In this document: piece by piece, positions 1 through 5,515 of the stretch
How positions within the stretch are numbered: position 1 is the stretch's first letter
Layout: each line of letters begins with the position of its first letter
From: Hyphomicrobiales bacterium
GTDB lineage: Bacteria > Pseudomonadota > Alphaproteobacteria > Rhizobiales > Xanthobacteraceae
Reading direction: 5' to 3'
DNA length: 9,653 nucleotides
NCBI GenBank assembly: GCA_003164375.1
Contig: PLTE01000177.1
Span: forward strand, 1 to 9,653
Program-made: the position numbers and the translations under genes
Notes under the pieces: generated by a model
What the model saw: the letters and a program-made list of their open reading frames with translations, nothing else
What the model was told of the DNA's origin: nothing
Databases searched by the model: none

Positions 1-625
1 CGCCGATCAGCACGGGATTATTCTTGGTCCGGCGCGACAGCACCTGAATGGTGCGGCGGATTTCTTCGTCCCGTCCAATAACGGGATCGAGCTTGCCGTC
101 GCGCGCCGCTTGGGTCAGATCGCGGGCGTATTTCTTCAGCGCGTCGTAAGCGTTCTCGGCCGATGCAGAGTCGGCGGTGCGGCCTTTGCGCAGAGCTTCG
201 ATCGCGGCGTTAAGCGTTTGCGGCGTGACGCCGGCCTGGCTCAGAATCTTTCCGGCTTCGCTGCCCTTTTCGAGAGCCAGAGCGAGCAATAGCCGTTCAA
301 CGGTGACAAAACTGTCGCCAGCCTTCTCGCCCGCTTTCTCGGCGGTGTCGAACACGCGCGCCAGCGCCGGGTCGAGATAGACTTGCCCCTCCCCGCCGCC
401 GGACACGCTCGGCCGCTTGGCGAGCGCCGCCTCGACGGCCGTAAGCGCGGCGCGCGAATTGCCTCCGGCGCGGTCGATCAAGCCAGCAGCGAGCCCTTCG
501 GGGTCGTCGAGCAGGACCTTGAGCAGATGTTCGGGTGCGAATTGCTGGTGTCCCTCGCGTTGGGCGAGCGACTGGGCGGACTGCACGAAACCGCGGCTGC
601 GGTCGGTATATTTCTCAAAATTCAT
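1..625 (-). CDS. clpB: ATP-dependent disaggregase ClpB, N-terminal part (cut by window edge)
   Basis: ClpB is the cytoplasmic Hsp100 AAA+ chaperone that threads aggregated proteins through a hexamer, working with DnaK/DnaJ/GrpE. Reverse-strand translation from the ATG at 625 begins MNFEKYTDRSRGFVQSAQ and gives 208 residues. The Clp-N double repeat spans about residues 1-145 (QQFAPEHLLKVLLDD; then SFVTVERLLLALALEKG). The linker reads AYDALKKYARDLT, followed by the start of AAA domain 1 (GKLDPVIGRDEEIRRTIQVL, then RRTKNNPVLIG). The window ends right before the Walker A motif, so the ATPase domains and middle coiled coil lie outside. A GAGGGAG Shine-Dalgarno ends 4-5 nt before the ATG. It is divergent from the MOSC gene. 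I looked for an RpoH-type heat-shock promoter upstream and found no convincing one. Identification is secure from the N-domain and linker sequence. Confidence 0.97.
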   Translation of the reverse strand, partial: MNFEKYTDRSRGFVQSAQSLAQREGHQQFAPEHLLKVLLDDPEGLAAGLIDRAGGNSRAALTAVEAALAKRPSVSGGGEGQVYLDPALARVFDTAEKAGEKAGDSFVTVERLLLALALEKGSEAGKILSQAGVTPQTLNAAIEALRKGRTADSASAENAYDALKKYARDLTQAARDGKLDPVIGRDEEIRRTIQVLSRRTKNNPVLIG

Positions 626-658
626 GACACTCCCTCGGCCTATTCCGGACGCCCTAGC

Positions 659-703
659 GCATGATCCCGAAAAGTGGTCGCCGGTTTTCAGAACAGATCA
701 TGC
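659..703. repeat. Dispersed palindromic repeat, copy 1
   Basis: Perfect 8-bp outer arms GCATGATC (659-666) and GATCATGC (696-703) enclose a core with the recognisable pieces CCGAAAAGTGG and CCGGTTTTC, whose GAAAA/TTTTC parts can also pair. Related copies lie at 4226-4257 (left part only) and 6325-6373. All three are intergenic. From memory, elements of this form are abundant in Bradyrhizobium-type genomes. This copy sits in the clpB/MOSC divergent spacer, 34 bp upstream of the clpB start. Confidence 0.8.
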
Positions 704-737
704 ACCTCTATGAAGGCGCGAGCGGAACATCGTCATT

Positions 738-798
738 GGGTTTACAGGCGGCACCGGCGTCGATGACGAACATCAAAGAAGCCTGTGCCGGTGAACCC
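738..798. repeat. Imperfect inverted repeat in the clpB/MOSC spacer
   Basis: GGGTTTAC (738-745) can pair with GTGAACCC (791-798) with one G-T wobble. Alternatively CACCGGC (752-758) can pair perfectly with GCCGGTG (787-793). The two stems are mutually exclusive. The element ends about 70 bp before the MOSC start. It may be a decayed repeat or part of the MOSC leader; no function can be read from it. Confidence 0.35.
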
Positions 799-865
799 CA
801 AAAGGCGATCCACCGCTACAAAATATGGGGGTTCAAGCGGCCGAGAAAAGAGGCAAGACTGCTCG

Positions 866-1636
866 ATGACTAAAATTCAAGGGCTTTACCGTTACCCGAT
901 AAAAGGCCTGGGCCCCGAGCCGCTTAACCGCATCGCATTGACGCCCGGACAAACCATCCCCGGCGACCGGCTCTATGCCATCGAGAATGGGCCGTCCGGC
1001 TTCGATCCCGCAGCGCCTGCCTATCTGTCGAAGACGCATTTCCTGATGCTGATGAAGAACGAACGGCTCGCCAGGCTGCGTAGCTCGTTCGACCAGGACA
1101 GCCACATGCTCATTATCAGGGGCGGCAAATGCGAGGTACGCGGAAACCTCCGCACTGCGACAGGCCGCGCCGGGATCGAGCGATTCTTCGCCGATTATTG
1201 CGCCGGCGAGTTGCGCGGGGCGCCGAAAATCCTGCATGTCGACGGCCACAGCTTCTCAGACGTCGCCCGCAAGGTGGTGTCGATCATCAACCTCAGCTCG
1301 GTCGCCGCGATCGAGAGCATGATCGGCGCGCCGGTCCATCCGTTACGCTTTCGCGGCAATGTCTATGTCGAGGGCTTATCCGCCTGGAGCGAGCTCGAGC
1401 TCGTCGGCAAGGAACTGAAAGTGGGTCGACCATCGTCCGACCGCACAGTGCGGCTGAAAGTGGTCAAGCGCACCGTCCGCTGCGCCGCCACCAATGTCGA
1501 TCCTGACACCGGCGCGCGCGACCTCGAAGTGCCGAAAACGCTGCTGCGCCAACTCGGCCACGCCGACTGCGGCATCTACGCCGAAGTCGTCGAGGGCGGC
1601 GAGATCGCGCCGGGCGATCAGATCGAAATTCTCTGA
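866..1636 (+). CDS. MOSC-domain protein (YcbX/mARC-like)
   Basis: A 256-aa cytoplasmic protein with an N-terminal MOSC_N beta-barrel (GLYRYPIKGLGPEPL, residues 6-20) followed by a MOSC domain. Family hallmarks are RFRGNVYVEGLSAWSE (161-176) and the cysteine motif RCAATNVDPDTG (205-216). C206 matches the invariant cysteine expected to ligate molybdenum in sulfurated molybdenum cofactor. Relatives YcbX and mARC reduce N-hydroxylated compounds; here that is inference. Unlike E. coli YcbX there is no C-terminal 2Fe-2S domain, so a separate electron donor would be needed. The ATG at 866 is preferred over an in-frame upstream ATG at 785: homology starts at 866, the intervening 27 residues look non-coding, and a purine-rich AGAGG lies at 849-853. 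The stop is 3 bp from the stop of the convergent gene. Confidence 0.88.
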   Translation: MTKIQGLYRYPIKGLGPEPLNRIALTPGQTIPGDRLYAIENGPSGFDPAAPAYLSKTHFLMLMKNERLARLRSSFDQDSHMLIIRGGKCEVRGNLRTATGRAGIERFFADYCAGELRGAPKILHVDGHSFSDVARKVVSIINLSSVAAIESMIGAPVHPLRFRGNVYVEGLSAWSELELVGKELKVGRPSSDRTVRLKVVKRTVRCAATNVDPDTGARDLEVPKTLLRQLGHADCGIYAEVVEGGEIAPGDQIEIL

Positions 1637-1639
1637 GCC

Positions 1640-2038
1640 TCAGGCGACGATGCCGGTGAGCGTCGCCGGGCTGTCGATGTGCACCGTCGAGCCGCGAACG
1701 CCGGACCACACCGCAACCACCGTCAAGTCGCCGGACTGGCTCAGCGCCACCGGGACGGTAAGCGTGGTGGGGATACGGCCTGTGCTTGGCGGATTGACCT
1801 CGTTGTAGGTGAATGATGCGAATGCGCTCTGCACCGTACCATTGACCTGCACCCCGAAATTGCCGCCGGGGTTACTGTTGCCGGTGGCAAAAGGATTGGG
1901 AACGTTGAGGATCACCAAAGCCTGCACCCCGACGCCTTGCGGGATCGTGACAGTGAGGCCCGTTATGGGCGTCCAGGAACCGCTATTCGTGGTCAGCGTT
2001 CCGCTCGTTTGCGCAGAGACGATCATCGTACCCCCCAT
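1640..2038 (-). CDS. Hypothetical beta-rich protein, unrecognised
   Basis: I do not recognise a named family. The 132-aa product has no cysteine, very few charged residues, and is rich in Thr, Ser, Gly, Val and Asn (for example TIPQGVGVQALVILNVPNP, then GSTVHIDSPATLTGIVA at the C-terminus). Alternating hydrophobic residues suggest a compact beta-sandwich, as in surface or fibre-tip proteins; that is inference. No signal peptide or transmembrane helix is visible. Two starts are possible: the ATG at 2038 or the ATG at 2026, the latter preceded 4 nt upstream by GGGGGG, a plausible Shine-Dalgarno. The gene faces the MOSC gene, and the 5-bp arms CTGAG/CTCAG (1633-1643) span both stops. A real gene is favoured by the uninterrupted frame, tight convergent packing and a distinct AT-rich upstream region. 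Confidence 0.6.
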   Translation of the reverse strand: MGGTMIVSAQTSGTLTTNSGSWTPITGLTVTIPQGVGVQALVILNVPNPFATGNSNPGGNFGVQVNGTVQSAFASFTYNEVNPPSTGRIPTTLTVPVALSQSGDLTVVAVWSGVRGSTVHIDSPATLTGIVA

Positions 2039-2206
2039 GAAAGACGCGGCCGCGTGACGGGCCGCGCAAATCTAATACGATCCTATCGCCAATTACAACT
2101 TACATGAGTATTATTTTATTTCACACTTAAATATGCGGGATTTTAGCGCCGAACGAATTTCCATCTGCGGCCTCACCGTCCCCCGCGGCGCGAACGGGAT
2201 TTTTGC
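2039..2206 (-). promoter_or_regulatory. AT-rich upstream region of the beta-rich gene
   Basis: This 168-bp gap lies between two minus-strand genes. About 2071-2137 is strikingly AT-rich against GC-rich surroundings, as expected for a promoter serving the 1640-2038 gene. I cannot assign confident -35/-10 boxes; TTGTAA and TATTAG on the minus strand are only about 15 bp apart. Nearer the start, CGCGGCC (2045-2051) and GGCCGCG (2060-2066) form a 7-bp stem with an 8-nt loop, 6 bp before the ATG at 2038. Confidence 0.35.
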
Positions 2207-3169
2207 TTACATCCGCAGCAAGCGCTTGGCGTTGCCGGACAGGATCTTGGCTTTATCCTCGTCGCACAGCGGCACACCCTCCATCCAAAGCGTTGCCGGC
2301 GGGTTGGGCACGAACGGCCAATCGACCGCGAACAGAATATGGTCGATGCCCATTTCCATGACGCAGCAGAGCAGCGCCGGATTGGAGAAGTTGCCGCTCG
2401 TCGTGACGTAAAAGTTGTTGCAGAAAATATCGCGAAAACTCATCGACTTCTGACCCGGCCGCCGCAGCGTGTAATCGACGCGCCAGACCAGAAACGGCAA
2501 CGTCTCGCCGAGATGGCCGAGGATGATCTTCAGCTTGGGATATTTTTCGAACACACCGGACAACACAAGCCGGATGCCGAGCGTCGCGGTTTCCACCGTA
2601 TAGCCCCAAGCGGCGCGCGTAAGCATCGGGAAATCCTTGACGTAATCCTGATAGTAGGCCGCGATCACCTCGGCGTGCGGCAATGACGGATGCATATAGA
2701 CCGGCACGTCGAGCGCTTCGGCGCGCGCATAGATTGGCCAGAATTTTTTGTCGTCGAGGAAGCTGCCGTTGGCGAGGCCGTGCAGCATGGCGCCTTTGAA
2801 GCCGAGTTTGACGGTGCGTTCGAGCTCGTCGGCAGCGGCTTCGGGGACCGCGGTCGGTAGCGCCGCAAAGGCGGCGAAGCGTGACGGATTGGCGGCGACG
2901 ACCCGGTGCAGACGGTCGTTGACACGGCGGGCGAGGTCGACTGCGGTTTCGGCGGGCAGCTTTTGCGTCGACGGTGCGCCGTGCGAGAGTACTTGGATAT
3001 CGATCGCCGCTTCGTCCATCTCCTTCAGCCGCAGCGCGCCGAGATCCTGCAATTGCGTCATCTGCAAGCCGGGCCGCGCCGCCTCGCTACCGGTGTAGGT
3101 CTTGACCAGTTCCTCGTCCCAATAATGCTCTTCGAGCGCGATCACGGGACAATGCGGTTTCTTGAACAT
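2207..3169 (-). CDS. Amidohydrolase family 2 protein, gamma-resorcylate decarboxylase-like
   Basis: A 320-aa TIM-barrel metal enzyme of the amidohydrolase-2 (ACMSD/gamma-resorcylate decarboxylase) group, which mostly removes carboxylate from aromatic acids in a cofactor-free, divalent-metal-dependent reaction. By recall alignment to 2,6-dihydroxybenzoate decarboxylase the whole active site is present: E13 and H15 in ALEEH, H160 in VYMHPSLP, H219 in IILGHLGE, R230 in LVWRVD and D283 in FAVDWPF. Other shared blocks are FAAFAALPTAVPEAA (98-112) and YVTTSGNFSNPALL (254-267). Length is normal for the group. The start is well placed, with GGGGAGG (3173-3179) just upstream of the ATG. No transporter, regulator or ring-cleavage gene is adjacent, so the substrate is unknown; a hydrolase role on a related acid remains possible. 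Assignment to the superfamily is firm, to a decarboxylase likely. Confidence 0.9.
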   Translation of the reverse strand: MFKKPHCPVIALEEHYWDEELVKTYTGSEAARPGLQMTQLQDLGALRLKEMDEAAIDIQVLSHGAPSTQKLPAETAVDLARRVNDRLHRVVAANPSRFAAFAALPTAVPEAAADELERTVKLGFKGAMLHGLANGSFLDDKKFWPIYARAEALDVPVYMHPSLPHAEVIAAYYQDYVKDFPMLTRAAWGYTVETATLGIRLVLSGVFEKYPKLKIILGHLGETLPFLVWRVDYTLRRPGQKSMSFRDIFCNNFYVTTSGNFSNPALLCCVMEMGIDHILFAVDWPFVPNPPATLWMEGVPLCDEDKAKILSGNAKRLLRM

Positions 3170-3278
3170 AGGCCTCCCCTGTACGTTGCCGGTTGCGTCT
3201 TTGCTGTTTCGTCCTGCCTGTTCCGGATTTGTCGGTCGCGCTTAGCGAGCCAACGATCGGCGGTCACGAGCCGTCATT

Positions 3279-3331
3279 CGTCATGCTGGACACGCAAGTC
3301 CCGCCGTAGCGCGGACCAGCCCCGCATGACG
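3279..3331. repeat. Inverted repeat, arms CGTCATGC/GCATGACG
   Basis: Perfect 8-bp arms CGTCATGC (3279-3286) and GCATGACG (3324-3331) enclose a 37-bp core containing a weaker inner stem, GTCC (3298-3301) with GGAC (3313-3316). The GTCATGC-type ends recall another class of short intergenic palindromes common in Bradyrhizobium/Rhodopseudomonas genomes, here apparently degraded. Only one copy is in this window, so repeat status is inferred. Confidence 0.45.
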
Positions 3332-3420
3332 GCCTCTCGAATTTTCTGAAAGGCTCCGAAAATGAACAGGGAATAGAAATCCACCGTTGGCGGTCGTGAA
3401 GAAAAAGGGCATCTCGAACA

Positions 3421-3446
3421 GGAACTATCTGTTCGGCGCCGGTGTT
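3421..3446 (+). promoter_or_regulatory. Possible EcfG (general stress) sigma-factor promoter
   Basis: GGAAC (3421-3425), 17 bp, then TGTT (3443-3446). The alphaproteobacterial EcfG consensus, as I recall it, is GGAAC-N16/17-CGTT, so this matches in the -35 element and spacing with one mismatch in the -10. A start near 3452 would give a leader of about 40 nt to the DUF3551 gene. Chance occurrence cannot be excluded. Confidence 0.35.
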
Positions 3447-3492
3447 AGTGAGCTTGGATGCCAGCATTTCGACCGATTACGGAGACTAACGG

Positions 3493-3750
3493 ATGCGCAT
3501 GATCACAGTGTCAGTAAACTTGCTCGCGGCCGGGCTGCTGTCAACGACGCTTTCCGTTTCGTCCGCGTCGGCGCAGTCGTCCGCGAACTACCCCTGGTGC
3601 CTGATGACCGGGCCCGCGCAGTCGTGCTTCTATATTTCGATGGCGCAATGCATGGCATCGCGGCGCGGCGCCGGCGATTTCTGCGAGCCGAACAATACCT
3701 ATGTCGGGAACACCTATCCGTGGTCTTACGGATACCGTGCGCCGCAATAG
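3493..3750 (+). CDS. Secreted DUF3551-type small protein
   Basis: An 85-aa precursor with an N-terminal signal peptide (hydrophobic stretch around residues 5-20, ending SASA with probable cleavage after A27). The mature peptide of about 58 residues carries four cysteines (C36, C45, C53, C64) in the pattern YPWC...SC...QCMAS...FC. This spacing and the QCMAS motif are typical of DUF3551, a family common in Bradyrhizobium relatives and of unknown function. Four cysteines suggest two disulfides and a periplasmic or extracellular location. GGAG at 3481-3484 gives an 8-nt spacing to the ATG; a second in-frame ATG at 3499 is less well spaced. It converges on the cupin gene with 19 bp between stops. 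Confidence 0.85.
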   Translation: MRMITVSVNLLAAGLLSTTLSVSSASAQSSANYPWCLMTGPAQSCFYISMAQCMASRRGAGDFCEPNNTYVGNTYPWSYGYRAPQ

Positions 3751-3769
3751 TAGACAGCTGACGAGCAAT

Positions 3770-4174
3770 TCAGACGACCGGATGGGTCCGATAATATTCG
3801 GCGTCTTCGGCGCGTTGCGTCCACCCGGCGCGGCCGCGCCACTCGCTGTGGCGCGAGGTCATGTCGCTGCCGTAACGGACGCGGAAAAGAAGCGTGCGCT
3901 GCGGCCCGTTGGCATATTCATGCACTTCGCCGGGCGGATGAACGACGAAGGCGCCGGGTACCACGTCGATCGTCTGGTGCGGCGTGCGCATAGTGCCGCC
4001 GCCTTCGAAACAGAAATAGATTTCGGTGGCATGCGGATGGCAATGATATGGGCTGATCTGCCCCGGCTCCCAGCAGGCGACCGTGACGTCGCCGTCTTCA
4101 ATAGTGCCGAGGATTTTCTCGACGTGCTTTTTGGGGTTGAACTCGGCCTCGCGCACCACGCTGAATACATGCAT
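3770..4174 (-). CDS. Single-domain cupin protein
   Basis: A 134-aa small cupin with both conserved motifs complete. Motif 1, G(X)5HXH(X)4E(X)6G, runs from G38 (GQISPYHCHPHATEIYF) to G58, with metal ligands H44, H46 and E51. Motif 2, G(X)5PXG(X)2H(X)3N, runs from G74 (GAFVVHPPGEVHEYAN) to N89, with ligand H85. A bound divalent metal is therefore expected. Enzymes (dioxygenases, isomerases) and small-molecule-binding proteins both occur in this fold, and the sequence does not say which. The start is set at the ATG at 4174: GGAGGAG lies 7 nt upstream, whereas the in-frame TTG at 4180 would leave only 1 nt of spacing. It is divergent from the 55-aa membrane-protein gene. Confidence 0.88.
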   Translation of the reverse strand: MHVFSVVREAEFNPKKHVEKILGTIEDGDVTVACWEPGQISPYHCHPHATEIYFCFEGGGTMRTPHQTIDVVPGAFVVHPPGEVHEYANGPQRTLLFRVRYGSDMTSRHSEWRGRAGWTQRAEDAEYYRTHPVV

Positions 4175-4181
4175 CGCCAAT

Positions 4182-4188
4182 CTCCTCC
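4182..4188 (-). promoter_or_regulatory. Shine-Dalgarno that decides the cupin start
   Basis: On the minus strand GGAGGAG is followed by 7 nt and then the ATG at 4174. The alternative TTG at 4180 is essentially abutting and would be badly placed. Confidence 0.75.
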
Positions 4189-4225
4189 GCTGCGTTGTTG
4201 TAGAGTTTCAGGTGCGTGAGCTTAG

Positions 4226-4257
4226 GACATGATCTGGTAAAGTGGAAACCGGCTGTT
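4226..4257. repeat. Dispersed palindromic repeat, copy 2 (left part only)
   Basis: ACATGATCTGG, then AAAGTGG and AACCGG, match the left half and core of the repeats at 659-703 and 6325-6373. The expected right arm (GATCATG-like) is absent; the sequence runs on into unrelated DNA. It lies in the 228-bp cupin/membrane-protein spacer and looks like a decayed or truncated copy. Confidence 0.6.
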
Positions 4258-4402
4258 TATTTGGCGGTTACGCCGAAAGCCACGCGGCTCTCGCAATGCT
4301 GCTTTGCTACCGCGGCCCATACCGATCGGCCTGAGTCGTTGTTTAATAGAACAGGGGACATCGCGGGCGGCGAAGATATTGCGACGACTGGGGACGACGA
4401 CC

Positions 4403-4570
4403 ATGGTCCATCTCGCCGATCGGATCCATTTCGACAGGATCCATCTCGACAAAGCGACACTTGCCCGCGTGAATTCGGCCGTCATGCTCGGCGCGATCGT
4501 AAGCGGGCTCGCGGCCTGCGCGGTCGGGGCGCTGATCATCGACATCGGCCGATTGTTCTCGATCTGGTGA
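4403..4570 (+). CDS. Small single-helix membrane protein, hypothetical
   Basis: A 55-aa protein beginning MVHLADRIHFDRIHLDK. A short charged N-terminus is followed by one hydrophobic helix (about residues 26-48, AVMLGAIVSGLAACAVGA...) and a short tail RLFSIW. The charged N-terminal segment suggests an inner-membrane protein with one pass. No family is recognised. The N-terminus contains a 5-residue tandem repeat, RIHFD-RIHLD, from a 15-bp DNA duplication. The ATG at 4403 follows GGGGAC by about 6-10 nt; a longer in-frame start at 4304 would add 33 unconvincing residues encoded upstream. Evidence for a real gene is the coherent membrane topology and clear end; it remains tentative. Confidence 0.55.
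   Translation: MVHLADRIHFDRIHLDKATLARVNSAVMLGAIVSGLAACAVGALIIDIGRLFSIW
4422..4451 (+). repeat. 15-bp tandem duplication inside the small membrane-protein gene
   Basis: GGATCCATTTCGACA (4422-4436) is followed immediately by GGATCCATCTCGACA (4437-4451), with one mismatch. The unit is a multiple of three, so it duplicates RIHFD as RIHLD without breaking the frame. Confidence 0.9.
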
Positions 4571-4723
4571 AACCGCCCGGGCGAGGGCTTCACGAGCCGT
4601 TTTCAATCCGGAGCGAGGGCCCTTGCCGCGCTGCAAGTCACTGAATTTTCATAAGAACCTCCGGTAACACGACCTTAATTATGTCCGGCCTATTGTTCGC
4701 AGTGCGCGCCATTGGGGGCAGCT

Positions 4724-5116
4724 ATGGGCGAACGTCGCAATTCCAGACGGTCAAAGAGTTTTCTGCAGGGCTTCGTCTATGTCAGCCGCAAGCGCGGAGC
4801 GCTCGCTTGCCTGGTCCGCGACCTATCCGACAAGGGCGCCCGCATCATCTTTTCCGATACCGTGACGCTGCCCGATTTGGTCGAGCTCTACATCCCGCAG
4901 CGCGAGCAGACGCTGCGCGCCCGCGTGCAATGGCGCCGTAACGACGAGATCGGTCTGCTGTTCACCGCAGTCGAGCACGCAGCCGAGCCCGGTCCGACCG
5001 CGAGCGAGGTGGTTCAGCGCGTCGCCATGCTCGAAGCCGAAATCGTTTCGCTGCGCGGGCTGCTCAAGCGGCTCAAACGCGAAAAAGCCGACGACGACAA
5101 CGAAGCGGCCGCCTAA
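4724..5116 (+). CDS. PilZ-domain protein with C-terminal coiled coil
   Basis: A 130-aa cytoplasmic protein. Residues 3-82 form a PilZ domain, a cyclic-di-GMP receptor module. The two binding motifs are visible: RRNSRR (R4xxxR8/R5xxxR9) and DLSDKG (33-38), matching RxxxR and [D/N]xSxxG. The end of the barrel is RVQWRRNDEIGLLF (67-80). Residues about 94-122 (SEVVQRVAMLEAEIVSLRGL, then LKRLKRE) form a strongly predicted heptad-like helix, so dimerisation is likely. The output is unknown; such proteins tune motility or exopolysaccharide. The ATG at 4724 has GGGGG (4714-4718) 5 nt upstream, better than the in-frame TTG at 4712. The DUF1330 gene begins 66 nt after the stop on the same strand and may be co-transcribed. 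Confidence 0.88.
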   Translation: MGERRNSRRSKSFLQGFVYVSRKRGALACLVRDLSDKGARIIFSDTVTLPDLVELYIPQREQTLRARVQWRRNDEIGLLFTAVEHAAEPGPTASEVVQRVAMLEAEIVSLRGLLKRLKREKADDDNEAAA

Positions 5117-5150
5117 AGCCCCCTCTCGCTTTCGACGTCCGGCCTGATAA

Positions 5151-5175
5151 TCTCTCCCGCCGAACAAGGGAGAGA
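5151..5175 (+). promoter_or_regulatory. Hairpin covering the Shine-Dalgarno of the first DUF1330 gene
   Basis: TCTCTCCC (5151-5158) and GGGAGAGA (5168-5175) are perfectly complementary over 8 bp, with a 9-nt loop. The right arm is the ribosome-binding site GGGAGAG of the gene starting at 5183, so the folded RNA would hide it completely. This could be a translational switch (temperature, protein or antisense controlled) or simply a structure opened by ribosomes arriving from the PilZ gene. Confidence 0.55.
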
Positions 5176-5182
5176 AATCGTC

Positions 5183-5476
5183 ATGGCCAAGGCTTATTGG
5201 ATCGCTACCTATTTCTCGGTTTCCAATCCGGAAGCGCTGGCGGAATATGCCAAGCTTGCCGGTCCTGCGATTGCCGCCGCCGGCGGCAAATTTCTCGCTC
5301 GCGGCACCGCGGCCAAGGCCTATGAGAAGGGGCTAAAGCAGCGCGTCGTCCTCATCGAATTCGACAGCGTCGACAAGGCGGCCGGCGCCCATGACAGCCC
5401 GGGTTACCAGGCTGCGCTTAAGGTTCTGGGCAACGCCGTCGAGCGCGATTTGCGCATCGTCGAAGCGCTGGCCTGA
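5183..5476 (+). CDS. DUF1330 protein, first of a tandem pair
   Basis: A 97-aa protein of the DUF1330 family, which has the dimeric ferredoxin-like alpha/beta-barrel fold. Hallmarks are the opening MAKAYWIATYFSVSNPE, EYAKLAGPAIAAAGGKFLAR (residues 21-40), the RVVLIEFDSVDKA block (54-66) and the closing RDLRIVEAL. No enzymatic activity is established for the family that I can name. It is about 56% identical (54 of 97 by eye, no gaps) to the next gene, so the pair arose by tandem duplication. GGGAGAG at 5168-5174 lies 8 nt before the ATG but is locked in a perfect 8-bp hairpin. There is a 39-nt gap to the paralogue on the same strand. Confidence 0.9.
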   Translation: MAKAYWIATYFSVSNPEALAEYAKLAGPAIAAAGGKFLARGTAAKAYEKGLKQRVVLIEFDSVDKAAGAHDSPGYQAALKVLGNAVERDLRIVEALA

Positions 5477-5515
5477 CCGGCCGCCAAATCAAACATCGTC
5501 ACGGAGTTTTGTCAC

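Larger units (their letters stand above)
3170..3492. other. 323-bp divergent spacer without a gene
   Basis: This is the spacer between the minus-strand amidohydrolase and the plus-strand DUF3551 gene. It holds the amidohydrolase Shine-Dalgarno at its left edge, an inverted repeat (3279-3331) and a possible EcfG-type promoter (3421-3446). Open frames crossing it show no recognisable protein and no good ribosome-binding sites. I see no tRNA or other structured RNA. Confidence 0.7.

Noticed and set aside
785..865. 27-codon N-terminal extension of the MOSC protein
   Set aside because: The extension overlaps an inverted repeat, has no family similarity, and the ATG at 866 begins exactly at the MOSC_N homology.
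3264..3467. Small minus-strand open frame in the 323-bp spacer
   Set aside because: It crosses the inverted repeat, lacks a convincing ribosome-binding site and shows no protein-like pattern.
4422..4451. Two adjacent GGATCC (BamHI) sites, as in a cloning junction
   Set aside because: They are part of an imperfect 15-bp tandem duplication within natural coding sequence; no vector sequence flanks them.
4216..4644. Plus-strand open frame of 142 codons overlapping the small membrane-protein gene
   Set aside because: It starts in the truncated repeat, is Arg/His/Asp-rich without motifs, and the overlapping frame at 4403-4570 has a coherent membrane helix. At most one is real.
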